From DASXHY01 sp035552155 (lineage in GTDB: Bacteria; Verrucomicrobiota; Verrucomicrobiia; Limisphaerales; DASXHY01): a stretch of 64,000 bases of DNA. The notes under the pieces are model-generated. The model made no database searches, had not been told where the DNA came from, and was given only the letters and a program-made list of their open reading frames with translations. The stretch's first letter is position 1; every line of letters starts with the position of its first letter. A program made the translations under genes and the position numbers. The stretch covers positions 111,279 to 175,278 of the forward strand of contig DASZLX010000031.1 of the NCBI GenBank assembly GCA_035552155.1, in the 5' to 3' direction. Below are positions 52,075-61,154 of the stretch, piece by piece.

Positions 52075-54366
52075 CTAGCAACACCGCTTCACCCCATTAA
52101 AACGCTGCTCCGTGGTTTGCACATAAATTTGCGCTTTGTCCTGCGGTTGCGCCTGGGCGCAGGCGTGTTCATGGGCGCGGTGCAGTTCGGCTTCGCCGGA
52201 AAGTTCCTTGGCCAGTGCGAACCCGAGCGCGATCAGGGCGACGGCGTTGAAAGGTTTCGCGGCGGCGACCGCATAATCCGGCAGCCATGTCGGCGGGGTC
52301 TCGTGCAAATCCGCCGCCTTCTTCCGCGCGATCAGCAGGAGCCATTCGCGAACGCTCATCAGGAAAATGGCGGCGACGAGAAACAGGAATGCGCCCGCAA
52401 CCGCTGCGTCCAGTTGATTGTTGAAACGCAGGATTCGGTTCCTTTGCATCAACTTGCTGGCGTCCTCCACGGTTTTTTCCTGCGTCATTTCGTGTTCTTT
52501 AATCGACTTCGCCTGCGCCAGAAATCCAATCTTTGGATTCGCGCTCCAAATTTTCTCCGCCCCCGCCGTCATCGTCACCGCCAGCAGCCAGAGCAGCGGC
52601 ACGAGCGCGACCAACGCTAGCGCCGGCCTCCCGACTGTGGACTGAGGACTCTGGACTGGGGACTGCTTTGCCAGTTGCATCTTGAGAATAATCGTCACCG
52701 CCAGGCACAACGCAATCGCCGCCAGCATCTGGTTGGCGATGCCAAACAGCGGCCAGAGCGAATTAATGCCTCCCAGCGGATCCCGCACGCCCTGGATTAA
52801 AAACCATCCCCATGCCCCCACCATCAAGGCGCTCGCAAAAAAATTCGCGCCCAATTTTTTCGTGTCGCCGAGCGGTTTCCATAAGTGTCCCAAGAAATCC
52901 TGCAACAGATACCGCCCCACGCGCGTGCCCGCGTCCAGCGTCGTGAGGATGAACAGCGCTTCAAACATGATGGCGAAGTGATACCAAAGCCCGAGGCCCG
53001 CGCCGTTGCACACTTTTGAAAAAATATTCGCCATGCCGACCGCCAAAGTCGGCGCGCCGCCCACGCGTCCAAACAAGGTTTTCTCACCGATTTGATTCGC
53101 CAGCGCCGTCATGTGCTCGATGGAAACCGGAAATCCCAGCGCCGTCACTTTCGCGACGGTCGCCGTGGCTTCCCCTTTCATATTCATGCTCAGGTAAACG
53201 CCCGGCTCCAGCGTGCAGGCGGCGATCAAGGCCATGATTGCGACCAGGGATTCGAGACACATCGCCCCGTAACCGATGGCGCGCGCGTGTTGTTCGCGCC
53301 CGATGATTTTGGGCGTCGTGCCGCTGGCGATAAGCGAATGAAACCCCGAAACCGCCCCGCAGGCGATGGTGATGAAACAGAACGGAAAAAGTTTCCCGGC
53401 GAACACCGGCCCGTCACCGGAGGCCGCGAAGGACGTCAGCGCGTGCATCTGAAGTTGCGGCAGCAGCAGCAGGATGCCGAGCGCCAGCAGCGTGATGGTG
53501 CCCAGCTTCATGAACGTGCTCAGGTAATCGCGCGGCGCGAGCAGCAGCCAGATCGGCAGCACGCTTGCCGCCAGGCCGTAAATGAGAATGGCCCACGCAA
53601 TCGGCTCCGCGCGGAAACTGAAACGCTGCGCCCAGTCCGCGTGACCGTGAACAAATTGCCCGCCCCACACCGCTAGCAGCAACAGCACGATGCCGATGAC
53701 TGACGCCTCCAGGATTTTTCCCACGCGCCAAAATCGCATGTACCCGCCCATGAACATCGCGATCGGAATCGTCGCGCCCACCGTGAAAATCCCCCACGGA
53801 CTTTCCGCCAGCGCATTCACCACCACCAGCGCCAGCACTGCCAGCAGGATGACCATGATCGCGAGAATGGCCACGGTGGCGATATATCCGGCGGGCGTGC
53901 TCAATTCCTCCTTCACCATTTGCCCGAGTGATTTTCCGCTACGCCGGATGGACGCGAATAGAATGACGAAATCCTGCACCGCTCCCCCGAGCACGACGCC
54001 GATCAGGATCCAAAGCGTGCCCGGCAGGTAACCAAACTGCGCCGCCAGCACCGGCCCGACCAGCGGGCCGGGACCGGAAATCGCGGCGAAATGATGGCCG
54101 AACACAATCCATTTGTTCGTTCGGCAAAAATCCTTTCCGTCGTCGTAGACTTCGCAGGGCGTGGCGCGACGGTCGTTCAGCATCAGCACCCGCGCCGCAA
54201 TCCATTTTGAATAAAAGCGGTAGCCGATGGCGTAAGTGCAGATCGCGGCGATGACAATATACGCGGAATTGACCGGTTCATCGCGATGGGTGATCAGGGT
54301 GAAGTAAGCCCACGCGCCCGCGAGCGCGACGAGGAACCAAAGAATTTTTGCGGCAAAACTTTTCAT
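52075..54366 (-). CDS. cstA: Carbon starvation protein CstA, peptide/pyruvate transporter
   Basis: 763 aa from MKSFAAKILWFLV; 14 or more membrane segments. Family hallmarks are RATPCEVYDDGKDF, FGHHFAAISGPGPLVGP and GAVQDFVILFASIRRSGKSLG (each read in part). CstA imports peptides or pyruvate under carbon limitation. Near residue 575, in a loop between membrane segments, sits a QSPVQSPQST stretch encoded by a word-like repeat (52635-52664), an insertion not expected in the family. Monocistronic; long upstream gap carrying leader element copy B on the opposite strand. Confidence 0.95.
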   Translation of the reverse strand: MKSFAAKILWFLVALAGAWAYFTLITHRDEPVNSAYIVIAAICTYAIGYRFYSKWIAARVLMLNDRRATPCEVYDDGKDFCRTNKWIVFGHHFAAISGPGPLVGPVLAAQFGYLPGTLWILIGVVLGGAVQDFVILFASIRRSGKSLGQMVKEELSTPAGYIATVAILAIMVILLAVLALVVVNALAESPWGIFTVGATIPIAMFMGGYMRFWRVGKILEASVIGIVLLLLAVWGGQFVHGHADWAQRFSFRAEPIAWAILIYGLAASVLPIWLLLAPRDYLSTFMKLGTITLLALGILLLLPQLQMHALTSFAASGDGPVFAGKLFPFCFITIACGAVSGFHSLIASGTTPKIIGREQHARAIGYGAMCLESLVAIMALIAACTLEPGVYLSMNMKGEATATVAKVTALGFPVSIEHMTALANQIGEKTLFGRVGGAPTLAVGMANIFSKVCNGAGLGLWYHFAIMFEALFILTTLDAGTRVGRYLLQDFLGHLWKPLGDTKKLGANFFASALMVGAWGWFLIQGVRDPLGGINSLWPLFGIANQMLAAIALCLAVTIILKMQLAKQSPVQSPQSTVGRPALALVALVPLLWLLAVTMTAGAEKIWSANPKIGFLAQAKSIKEHEMTQEKTVEDASKLMQRNRILRFNNQLDAAVAGAFLFLVAAIFLMSVREWLLLIARKKAADLHETPPTWLPDYAVAAAKPFNAVALIALGFALAKELSGEAELHRAHEHACAQAQPQDKAQIYVQTTEQRFNGVKRCC
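52635..52664. repeat. Word-like repeat inside cstA
   Basis: Near-tandem ctgtggact/ctggactg words, read in frame on the minus strand as QSPVQSPQS. Same wording class as the uvrC insert at 45972. Confidence 0.75.
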
Positions 54367-54659
54367 TCCAACGTCACACGATTTACGATTTGCCACGAGC
54401 GCGCCAGCGGAAAATTCGGATCACGTTAATTCGGGCGTATCTCGACACTGCCGCGCTCCTTTCCGGGTTTCGGAGGCTGTGTTGAGATGAGTCCGTTAAT
54501 TCGTAAGACGGGCGTTGCCGGTCACCATTTAAATAGTTGGAACTGCTGACATCTCCTCTTACATCCGCGCGGGAAAAATTCAGGGCCGACGAGCCTTAAT
54601 TTTTACCGCGCCATTTCGTTGAGATGGTGAGGCGTTGAGACGAGATGTTGAGATTTGGT

Positions 54660-54886
54660 TTGACCTGAGAATCATCACAATTAAAATTGCCCTACCCATT
54701 TGCCGTCACACAAATGGGTAGGGCCGATATTTTTTGTTTTAGGCTACAACAGCTTGAATATTTAAGCCCCTTTTCGCACAGGCGATTTCGAGGCTTCGCA
54801 GGTTTCTCACGACTCCTCCGGCTCCATTCCCCGGCTCAATAAAGCTCAATAAATTTTCGTTGAAATCTTTGGAGCTTGGATGCGTC
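54660..54886 (+). ncRNA. Candidate structured leader RNA with promoter, copy B
   Basis: TTGACC, 16 nt, TAAAAT, then a 14-bp hairpin at 54689-54702 with 54711-54724. Here the outer arm is GCCC..., while copies A and C have CGCC..., and the partner strand changed to match in both positions, which supports real base pairing. The conserved 3' block (GCTCAATAAATT, then CTTTGGAGCTTGGATGCGTC) ends 65 nt before ATG 54951 of the Smr gene. The 290 bp upstream of this copy, back to the cstA start, shows no other gene. Confidence 0.72.
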
Positions 54887-54950
54887 AGCTTCGGAGGAAG
54901 ATTTACGATTTCGATTCATTCCCGGCGAGAGCGTGATAAAATTGCCGTTG

Positions 54951-55232
54951 ATGGCCGACGAACCCATCCAACTTCCGATCGACGGCGTGCTGGATTTGCA
55001 CACGTTCAAGCCGCGCGAAGTGAAGCAACTCGTGCTGGATTACCTGGCGGCGTGCCAGGAGCGCGGGATTTTCCAGGTGCGCATCATCCACGGCAAGGGC
55101 ATCGGCAATTTACGCCGCACCGTCCACGCGCTCCTCGAAAAACATCCTGAAGTGATCACCTTCACGCTGGACCATCCGCAATACAGCGGCTGGGGCGCCA
55201 CGATTGTTTTCCTTCGCAAGCCCGCGGCGTGA
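54951..55232 (+). CDS. Small Smr-domain protein
   Basis: 93 aa from ATG 54951 (MADEPIQLPIDG); a GTG at 54933 and a TTG at 54876 inside leader copy B are alternative starts. The Smr domain is complete: LDLHTFKP near the N-terminus (DLHG-like motif), VRIIHGKGIGNLRRTVH with the catalytic GxG turn, and a C-terminal SGWGATIVFL. Standalone Smr proteins nick DNA or cleave RNA at stalled ribosomes; this short stand-alone type is typical of Verrucomicrobia. Confidence 0.9.
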   Translation: MADEPIQLPIDGVLDLHTFKPREVKQLVLDYLAACQERGIFQVRIIHGKGIGNLRRTVHALLEKHPEVITFTLDHPQYSGWGATIVFLRKPAA

Positions 55233-55271
55233 ACAAACGCGGACAAACTTCCCGCCGGTCTCATTTTCTAC

Positions 55272-55646
55272 TCAAAGCTTCGTGATGAATCGCTGTTCAT
55301 CGCCCGGCCGCGGGAATATCAGCCGCTTCTTCCCATCTGGTAGCGAAGCGAGAGCCACCGGCGTATTGGGAAACAAAGCCAGCAATTCATCATCCGTGAG
55401 CGCGTGCACCTGAATCGCCGGTTGAGAAACAGTTTTTGCAACTTGTGCCGGCAACGAACGCACGCTCTCTCGTTTCATCCAAAACACGGCTGCGCACACG
55501 ACGAGTGCGAGGAGCGCGGCGCCTGGCCGGGCCGCGCGCCACTGCCGGCGCCGCCGCATAACCCGCGAGCCCGCGAGCAAGGTATTCTCGCGCCGCGAAT
55601 CATCATTCATCAAATCGCGGATTAGATTTTCATTTTCAGGTTTCAT
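55272..55646 (-). CDS. Small membrane protein, probable anti-sigma partner
   Basis: 124 aa with one membrane segment at about 42-58 (GAALLALVVCAAVFWM) and a short C-terminal domain (HALTDDELLALFPNTPVALA). Start overlaps the end of the ECF sigma gene by 11 nt, and the Arg-rich N-terminus (MRRRRQWR) would face the cytoplasm. No zinc-binding anti-sigma motif is visible, so the role is inferred from position alone. Confidence 0.65.
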   Translation of the reverse strand: MKPENENLIRDLMNDDSRRENTLLAGSRVMRRRRQWRAARPGAALLALVVCAAVFWMKRESVRSLPAQVAKTVSQPAIQVHALTDDELLALFPNTPVALASLPDGKKRLIFPRPGDEQRFITKL

Positions 55647-56277
55647 GGGACAACTTTCTCTTGATCAACAAACGCAATTTCTCGCGCGCCCGTTCGAGGC
55701 GGCTGGAAACAGCCTTCGGCGTGGTGCCGAGTTGTTCGGCGATTTGCTTCTGACTCAGGCGATCAAAATAAAAAATCTGGATGAGTTGCTGGTCTTCGGC
55801 TTCCAACATTTTCAACGCGCCGTCGAGCACTTCTTCCAAAAAAGAATCCGGTTGCGTCGTGGCGGGGCAATTCTCCGGCAGCATTTCCGCGTCCGCCATG
55901 GCGGGATCACGCCGCTGCTTCCGCCACGACCGAGTAGACTGTTGCCGCGCCACGCGGGCCAGCCAGTTCCACAAGTGTTCCTCGCTGTCCGCCCGGCGGA
56001 GTTTCTTCGCCGCCGTGACGAAAACGGATTGCACCGTTTCTTGTGCCAGCGATTCATCGCCCCGCGCCAGCACCAGCGCGAAGCGAAAAAGCCGTTGATG
56101 ATACCGTTCGTAGAGCGTGCGAAACGCCGCCTCGTCGCCGCGCCCCACTGAGGTCGCCAATCCGCGCGCTTCCGCGTCGGCGGCGGGCATGGCGGGTTTT
56201 CCAATGGAGGCTTCCACAGTTGAACGCGGTATTTGCTCCTGGATGAGCAATGGGATGGAAGGGTTGGAAACTGTCAT
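55636..56277 (-). CDS. ECF-type RNA polymerase sigma factor
   Basis: 213 aa. Sigma-70 region 2 (about 45-110; AFRTLYERYHQRLFRFALV) and region 4 (about 155-205; LIQIFYFDRLSQKQIAEQLGTTPKAVSSRLERAREKL in parts) are present; the N-terminal 35 residues are extra. Such group 4 factors direct RNA polymerase to stress or surface genes. The gene immediately upstream (56295-57161, 17 nt gap) is an exported secretin-like protein and the gene downstream is a probable regulator, forming a three-gene operon. Confidence 0.93.
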   Translation of the reverse strand: MTVSNPSIPLLIQEQIPRSTVEASIGKPAMPAADAEARGLATSVGRGDEAAFRTLYERYHQRLFRFALVLARGDESLAQETVQSVFVTAAKKLRRADSEEHLWNWLARVARQQSTRSWRKQRRDPAMADAEMLPENCPATTQPDSFLEEVLDGALKMLEAEDQQLIQIFYFDRLSQKQIAEQLGTTPKAVSSRLERAREKLRLLIKRKLSHET

Positions 56278-56294
56278 TCGTGCGTGAAGCCGAG

Positions 56295-57161
56295 TCAGTT
56301 GCCGGCGGACCCCGGCTTCTTTTCATCGGGTTTTAATTTGCCCTCAACCGTCTTGGATTCGGACCGGCGCGCCAGGTCAACTTTCTGTTGCAGAGCCTTA
56401 AGGGTTTGTTCCACGAAGTCGATCTGGCTGGGCGTGCCAGTGACCACGAGCAATTGTGACTGGATATGGTATTGGATTTTCCCCCGGGAGTTATCTCTCG
56501 TCTCCCACACGCGCGCCGTTTCTTCCATGTTTCCAAAATCGCAGACGTCGTGAATATCGTTCACCACTTGTTCCATGGTCATCCCACCGCCCTTTTCATC
56601 GCCAATGAGATTGCCGAGGAAATAAACCCGCCGCTGTACTTCCGCGCCGGGAGACGGCCCCTCTTTGGGCTCAGCGAGCACGCGAAGCAAGGCCAGTTCG
56701 CGGTGGCCGTTGACTTTGAGTTCCCAACGCAGCGGCGTTTGATTATCTTCAAAGAGCAGGTTCATCGCATTAAAAACCTCGCTGGCAGTGACATCCCTCA
56801 ACTGCAGCTCGACATTAATTTGGCTCCAATCCACATCCCCTTGCTGAAGCGGGCGACCGTTAGTCGGAGCTGGCAGCAGTATGTCAAACTCTCCCTTAAA
56901 CCGGTCGCGGAGGTCTTTCGCAATATCCGAGAGCGGCAGGCCATTGTAGAAGACGTTCGTCAGGATATTTACCGGGTCTCTCCAATCGGCGTCTTTCCAC
57001 TCCGGAATCGCCGGCGCCTGCGGCAATCCGGTCGTGGGATCAATCAGCGGAAGGGAAGACGGGGCGCCGTTCGAGCTTATCCCGCGGTTTTGAGCGAATG
57101 CCACGCCGAGTGGACGTAGAAGAAGAATCGCCAGAATGCTGAAACACAGTTTGGATTTCAT
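56295..57161 (-). CDS. Exported protein with secretin N-domain-like repeats
   Basis: 288 aa, signal peptide about 1-23. The central region has beta-alpha-beta units such as INVELQLRDVTASEVFNAMNLLF and later GMTMEQVVNDIHDVCD, resembling STN/secretin N0-N1 domains that line outer-membrane secretin channels; no C-terminal secretin pore is encoded. First gene of the sigma operon. It may be a periplasmic sensor or substrate of the sigma pathway. Confidence 0.68.
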   Translation of the reverse strand: MKSKLCFSILAILLLRPLGVAFAQNRGISSNGAPSSLPLIDPTTGLPQAPAIPEWKDADWRDPVNILTNVFYNGLPLSDIAKDLRDRFKGEFDILLPAPTNGRPLQQGDVDWSQINVELQLRDVTASEVFNAMNLLFEDNQTPLRWELKVNGHRELALLRVLAEPKEGPSPGAEVQRRVYFLGNLIGDEKGGGMTMEQVVNDIHDVCDFGNMEETARVWETRDNSRGKIQYHIQSQLLVVTGTPSQIDFVEQTLKALQQKVDLARRSESKTVEGKLKPDEKKPGSAGN

Positions 57162-57307
57162 GGTCGTTTGGGGTGTCAGTTTTCCTGTTCACCCTGCACT
57201 AGCCCAAACCAACGCAAATGCCTCGAAAATTTTTTAACAGGAGAAAACCGAGCTTAAGGGCACCGAACCAGCGCTTCTCTGTTCCTCTGTTTGCTCCTGT
57301 TAAATTC

Positions 57308-57976
57308 TTATTGCTCCAACGGCTCCAGAAACATCCTCCGCACCTCGATCTCTCCCCCCTCGCTCTGAATCCCGATCGCGCCGGACGAGGCGCTGCAGCC
57401 GGAAATATCATTCACGAGTTTTCCGTTCGTCCAAAGTTTGATTCCATCGCCGGAACATTCGATCTCAGCTTCATTCCATTCACCGACCGGTTTTTCATTC
57501 GAGGGCGCCTGCGCGTCGCAATTTTTAGTCGCGACGGTGTCGTGCCCCTTGGCGGTCGCGCCGCCATTCATCCTTAAATCACCCTGCCGGCCGTGCTGGC
57601 CCTGCACTTCGATGCAGGCCGGGAAGATTTTATCCGGCGGATTGATGTGAAGGAAAATGCCGCTGTTATCCGCCTTGGGCGCGATTTTTACAAAACGCCA
57701 CTCGACGGTCAGTTTGTAATCACGATAACTTTTTTCCGTCCGCGCATAGCCGAGGGGTTGTCCGGTGCAATGAATGACGCCATTCGCGACCGTCCAGGTT
57801 TTCGCGGGCTCCGCATTGCTGCGCATGAAAAATGTCCAGCCGGAAAAATCCTTTCCGTTGAATAATTCGACGTGGCGGGTTGGAACAATCGCCTTCGCCT
57901 CTTGGGCGAATCCGTCCGCCGCCAAAAATGAACAACCGAGAACCAGGGCGCAGGCCAGACGTGCGAGGGGTTTCAT
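57308..57976 (-). CDS. Exported DUF1080 (3-keto-disaccharide hydrolase-like) protein, paralog 1
   Basis: 222 aa from MKPLARLACAL with signal peptide. Beta-jelly-roll typical of DUF1080: HVELFNGKDFSGWTFFM, CTGQPLGYART and GDLRMNGG (each within the family's conserved strands), C-terminal GIQSEGGEIEVRRMFLEP. Members of PF06439 bind or cleave sugars, and several Verrucomicrobial and Bacteroides ones hydrolyse 3-keto-glycosides. It is a tandem paralog of the next gene (about half of residues identical by eye). Confidence 0.92.
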   Translation of the reverse strand: MKPLARLACALVLGCSFLAADGFAQEAKAIVPTRHVELFNGKDFSGWTFFMRSNAEPAKTWTVANGVIHCTGQPLGYARTEKSYRDYKLTVEWRFVKIAPKADNSGIFLHINPPDKIFPACIEVQGQHGRQGDLRMNGGATAKGHDTVATKNCDAQAPSNEKPVGEWNEAEIECSGDGIKLWTNGKLVNDISGCSASSGAIGIQSEGGEIEVRRMFLEPLEQ

Positions 57977-58084
57977 ACTAACGCGAGAATCGGCCACCCC
58001 GCGCGGCAAGTCAAGATTGGGCAAAGTGGTGCATGGAGAGCGTGGTGGGTTTTATGTGAAATGGGTAGAGCGCGTTATTCCGTC

Positions 58085-58759
58085 CTATTTTACCGGCTCA
58101 ATATAAACCCTCCGCACTTCAAACGCCGCGCCCTCGGCCTGAAACCCAATCTTGCCCGAGGTCACCGTGCATTCTGTCGTTTCGTTCATCAGCCTGCCGT
58201 TGACGTAAACCTTCACCGAGTTGCCGCTGCAAATCAGTTTGCAAATGTTCCAATCGCCCACGGATTTCTCCGCCGATTCACCGTGTTTAACCAACGGAGT
58301 ATTGGCGTCCATACCGCGATGCTCCTTGCTCTCCGCGCCGCTCATTAAAAATAAATCCCCGACCGCGTCATGCTTGCCCTGGCATTGAATGCACAGCGGC
58401 CAGATTTTGTCCGGCAATCGCATGTGGACCAGGATGCCGCCGTTATCCGCCTTTGGACCGATCTTCACAAACCGCCATTCCGCCGTGAGCTCGTAATTGC
58501 GATAATCCTTTTCCGTGCGGAGATAGCCCGTCGGCTGGCCGGTGCATTTAATCAAGCCGTCAGCCGCGCTCCAGGTATTCGTCGGATTCGCATTGCCGCG
58601 CATGAAAAACTTCCAGCCCGTGAGATCTTTTCCGTTAAAAAGCTCGATGCGACGGGTGGGAACAATTGCTGGATTGGTTTCATCCGCCGCCAATGAACGA
58701 AGAGAAATCAGCATGAGTGAAACGAACAGAATCAGCAGCAGTCGGCGGGGGAATTTCAT
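58085..58759 (-). CDS. Exported DUF1080 protein, paralog 2
   Basis: 224 aa, signal peptide (MKFPRRLLLILFVSLMLISL). Same architecture as the downstream paralog: RIELFNGKDLTGWKFFMRG, CTGQPTGYLRTEKDYRNYEL and a C-terminal GFQAEGAAFEVRRVYIEP. The paralog follows by about 108 nt on the same strand, so they are probably cotranscribed. Predicted extracytoplasmic sugar-active protein. Confidence 0.92.
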   Translation of the reverse strand: MKFPRRLLLILFVSLMLISLRSLAADETNPAIVPTRRIELFNGKDLTGWKFFMRGNANPTNTWSAADGLIKCTGQPTGYLRTEKDYRNYELTAEWRFVKIGPKADNGGILVHMRLPDKIWPLCIQCQGKHDAVGDLFLMSGAESKEHRGMDANTPLVKHGESAEKSVGDWNICKLICSGNSVKVYVNGRLMNETTECTVTSGKIGFQAEGAAFEVRRVYIEPVK

Positions 58760-59125
58760 CGCGTCAGATTCAAAAGCAGCCCCTGGAAAGTCAAGCCTCT
58801 GCCCCCGATTTTCAAACAGCGCCGGGCGAACGGAAGCCCACCCGGCGCCCCACCTCCTGGGCGTCTCGACTGTTGCCGAAGTGTGTCGAGTAAAATCAGA
58901 TTGTTCGACGGCAAAAATTCCCTTTTACTCCGGCAAACGGAATTTTCGTGGTGAAGACGGCATGGGGGCGCAAAAGACGTTTAAGCCATTCGCATACCGG
59001 TCTGTTCCCCAAAACAGCACCTTAGCCCCTTTGACCGCCTCCAATATAATTAGTTCGATAATTTTTCACTACTTCGAATCTGGGATGTTTTTTTTGGCCG
59101 TCTTTTGGACGGAGCATTTTTGGGT
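58760..59125. other. Gap with one hairpin, no gene recognised
   Basis: About 365 bp between the DUF1080 pair and leader copy C. The only clear structure is an 8-bp inverted repeat (GCGCCGGG at 58819-58826, CCCGGCGC at 58841-58848). No convincing ORF or tRNA. Confidence 0.6.
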
Positions 59126-59328
59126 TTGACACCGAAATCCTCAGAATTAAAATGCGCCTACCCATTTGCCCCAATTTCAAATGGGTAGGCGGAAGATATT
59201 CAAGCTTCCGCATCCTGAGTGCCTGGCACAGTTTTTGTACCTGCGCTTCTGCGCTTCGGCAGGTTAATCCTGAGGCCAATTTTTTGCTCAATAAATTCTC
59301 GTTGGAATCTTTGGAAATTGGATGCGTC
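59126..59328 (+). ncRNA. Candidate structured leader RNA with promoter, copy C
   Basis: TTGACA, 16 nt, TAAAAT, then the 14-bp hairpin at 59155-59168 with 59178-59191. A second hairpin follows (GCGGAAG/CTTCCGC, sharing bases with the first), then CACAGTTTTTG, a CCTGC/GCAGG hairpin, GCTCAATAAATT, and the 3' block ending TTGGATGCGTC at 59328. ffh starts 67 nt after that ATG. The most regular copy of the three. Confidence 0.74.
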
Positions 59329-59388
59329 TGCTCAGCCCCATTGCGAGCCTCACTTGTCAATCCGCTCTCGCTGCCCTAGCTTAGGCGA

Positions 59389-60735
59389 ATGTTCGATTCG
59401 TTAAGCAGCAAACTCCAAAACGCCTTCCGCAATTTGCGCGGCCTCGGAAAAATTTCCGAAGACAATGTCAGCGAGTCGCTCCGCGAGGTCCGCCTGGCGC
59501 TGCTCGAAGCCGACGTGAATTTCAAGGTCGCGCGCGATTTCATCGAGCGCGTCAAAACCAAAGCGATCGGCGCCGAAGTCGTCCAGAGCATCCATCCCGG
59601 CCAGCAAGTCATCAAAATCATCCACGATGAACTGGTCGATCTGCTCGGCTCGCAAAATGCCGCGTTGACCCTGAACGGAAGCCCGAGCGCCATCCTGATG
59701 GTCGGCTTGCACGGCTCCGGCAAAACCACCTCCAGCGCCAAGCTTGCCCGGTTGCTGCACAAGCAAGGCCGTGGACCCTTGCTGGTCGCCGCGGATGTCT
59801 ATCGTCCCGCCGCCATGGACCAATTGGAAACCTTGGGTAAACAGCTCGAAGTGCCGGTCTTCGTGAAGCGCGGCGAAACGGATGTTTTGAAAATCGCCCG
59901 CGGCGCGCTCGATTTCGCCCGCGAGAATAATCGCAACGTGCTGATTTTCGATACCGCCGGCCGATTGCAGATTGATGAACCGCTGGTGCAGGAACTCGTG
60001 CGCCTGCGCGACCTCGTCAAGCCCCAGGAAATCCTGCTCGTGCTCGACGCCGCCACCGGCCAGGAAGCCGTCAACGTCGCCACGCATTTCGATCAGGCCC
60101 TGAACGTTACCGGCTCGATCCTGACCAAGCTCGATGGCGACGCCCGCGGCGGCGCGGCCCTCAGCATGAAAGCCGTCACCGGCAAGCCCATCAAATTCGC
60201 CGGCATGGGCGAAAAGCTCGAGGACTTCGAGCCGTTTCATCCCGAGCGCATGGCCTCCCGGATCCTGGGCATGGGCGACGTCGTCAGCCTCGTGGAAAAA
60301 GCCGCCGAAGCGGTGGACCTGGAAGACGCCAAAAAGCTGGAAGAGAAAATGCGCAAGGGCCAGTTCACGCTGGAGGATTTTCTCGAGCAATTGCGCCAGA
60401 TGAAGAAACTCGGCTCACTGGAAAGCATCGTCGGCATGCTGCCGGGCGGCGCCGAAATGTTGAAACAACAGGGTGATTTATCGAAGCAGGAAAAGGAATT
60501 TCGCCGGATGGAAGGAATGGTTTGCGCCATGACCCTGCAGGAACGGCGCAGCCCGCAGATTTTGAACGCCAAACGTCGTCAACGCATTGCCAAAGGCAGC
60601 GGCGTGAGCGTGGCCGAAGTCAACACCATGCTCAATAAATTCGCCCAGATGCAGCAAATGATGAAAAAGATGGGCAAGTTCCAGAAAATGATGGCGAAAA
60701 TGGGCGGCGGCATGCCGGGCATGTTGCGGCGGTAA
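59389..60735 (+). CDS. ffh: Signal recognition particle protein Ffh
   Basis: 448 aa. NG domain GTPase with G1 GLHGSGKTTSSAKLARLL (in part), G3 DTAGRLQID, G4 TKLDGDARGGA, and the C-terminal methionine-rich M domain (MQQMMKKMGKFQKMMAKMGG) that binds SRP RNA and signal peptides. Targets nascent membrane and secreted proteins to the membrane. Preceded by leader copy C; the tRNA-Gly(GCC) gene lies about 160 nt downstream. Confidence 0.98.
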   Translation: MFDSLSSKLQNAFRNLRGLGKISEDNVSESLREVRLALLEADVNFKVARDFIERVKTKAIGAEVVQSIHPGQQVIKIIHDELVDLLGSQNAALTLNGSPSAILMVGLHGSGKTTSSAKLARLLHKQGRGPLLVAADVYRPAAMDQLETLGKQLEVPVFVKRGETDVLKIARGALDFARENNRNVLIFDTAGRLQIDEPLVQELVRLRDLVKPQEILLVLDAATGQEAVNVATHFDQALNVTGSILTKLDGDARGGAALSMKAVTGKPIKFAGMGEKLEDFEPFHPERMASRILGMGDVVSLVEKAAEAVDLEDAKKLEEKMRKGQFTLEDFLEQLRQMKKLGSLESIVGMLPGGAEMLKQQGDLSKQEKEFRRMEGMVCAMTLQERRSPQILNAKRRQRIAKGSGVSVAEVNTMLNKFAQMQQMMKKMGKFQKMMAKMGGGMPGMLRR

Positions 60736-60790
60736 ACTGGCAGTGGCAGAAACACCGCGCGCACTTCAGATTCGCCCGTCATGATAAATA

Positions 60791-60830
60791 AATTTCCCTC
60801 TGCGTTCTCTGTGCCTCAGTGGCGAAAAAT
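60791..60830. repeat. Word-like repeat (ctctgcgttctctgtgcctc)
   Basis: Short copy of the ctctgcg word class seen at 28970, 29073 and 47676; lies in the gap between ffh and tRNA-Gly(GCC). Confidence 0.6.
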
Positions 60831-60893
60831 TCACCCAAAAAAACAAGGCTTGCAATCCAAGGGATTTCCCGTAGTTTTTGCGAGCTTTTGGAC

Positions 60894-60970
60894 GCGAGCG
60901 TAGCTCAGCCTGGTAGAGCATCACGTTGCCAACGTGAGTGTCGAGGGTTCGAATCCCTTCGCTCGCTCCA
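60894..60970 (+). tRNA. tRNA-Gly(GCC): tRNA-Gly (anticodon GCC)
   Basis: Complete canonical tRNA with encoded CCA: acceptor GCGAGCG/CGCTCGC, D-arm GCTCAGCCTGGTAGAGC (normal GG), anticodon loop TTGCCAA, T-loop TTCGAAT. Second internal reference for comparison with the abnormal array. Confidence 0.97.
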
Positions 60971-61122
60971 TCTCTACCAACCACTTACAACTTTTGGGTC
61001 TCCCTTTGTGTCAAACTCTTTTGACGCGGACTCAAATGGTTGCGATAAGCTCATATTTTCTCAGCCGATGTTTTGAAATTTGGCAAAGTCTGTGTGCCTG
61101 CGAGCGGCATTTTCCGGTTTAA

Positions 61123-61149
61123 GTTGGGCCGCCCCTCTGGCGGCCCAAC
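61123..61149 (-). terminator. Terminator-like hairpin after the HNH gene
   Basis: An 11-bp perfect stem (GTTGGGCCGCC with GGCGGCCCAAC, 5-nt loop), 6 nt past the stop of the HNH gene on the minus strand, followed there by TTAAAC. Also near the 3' side of the plus-strand tRNA-Gly(GCC). Confidence 0.7.
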
Positions 61150-61154
61150 TCTGT

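Noticed and set aside
59126..59328. SRP RNA gene upstream of ffh
   Set aside because: Leader copy C has no GGAA-tetraloop/helix 8 motif, and the same element precedes two unrelated genes.
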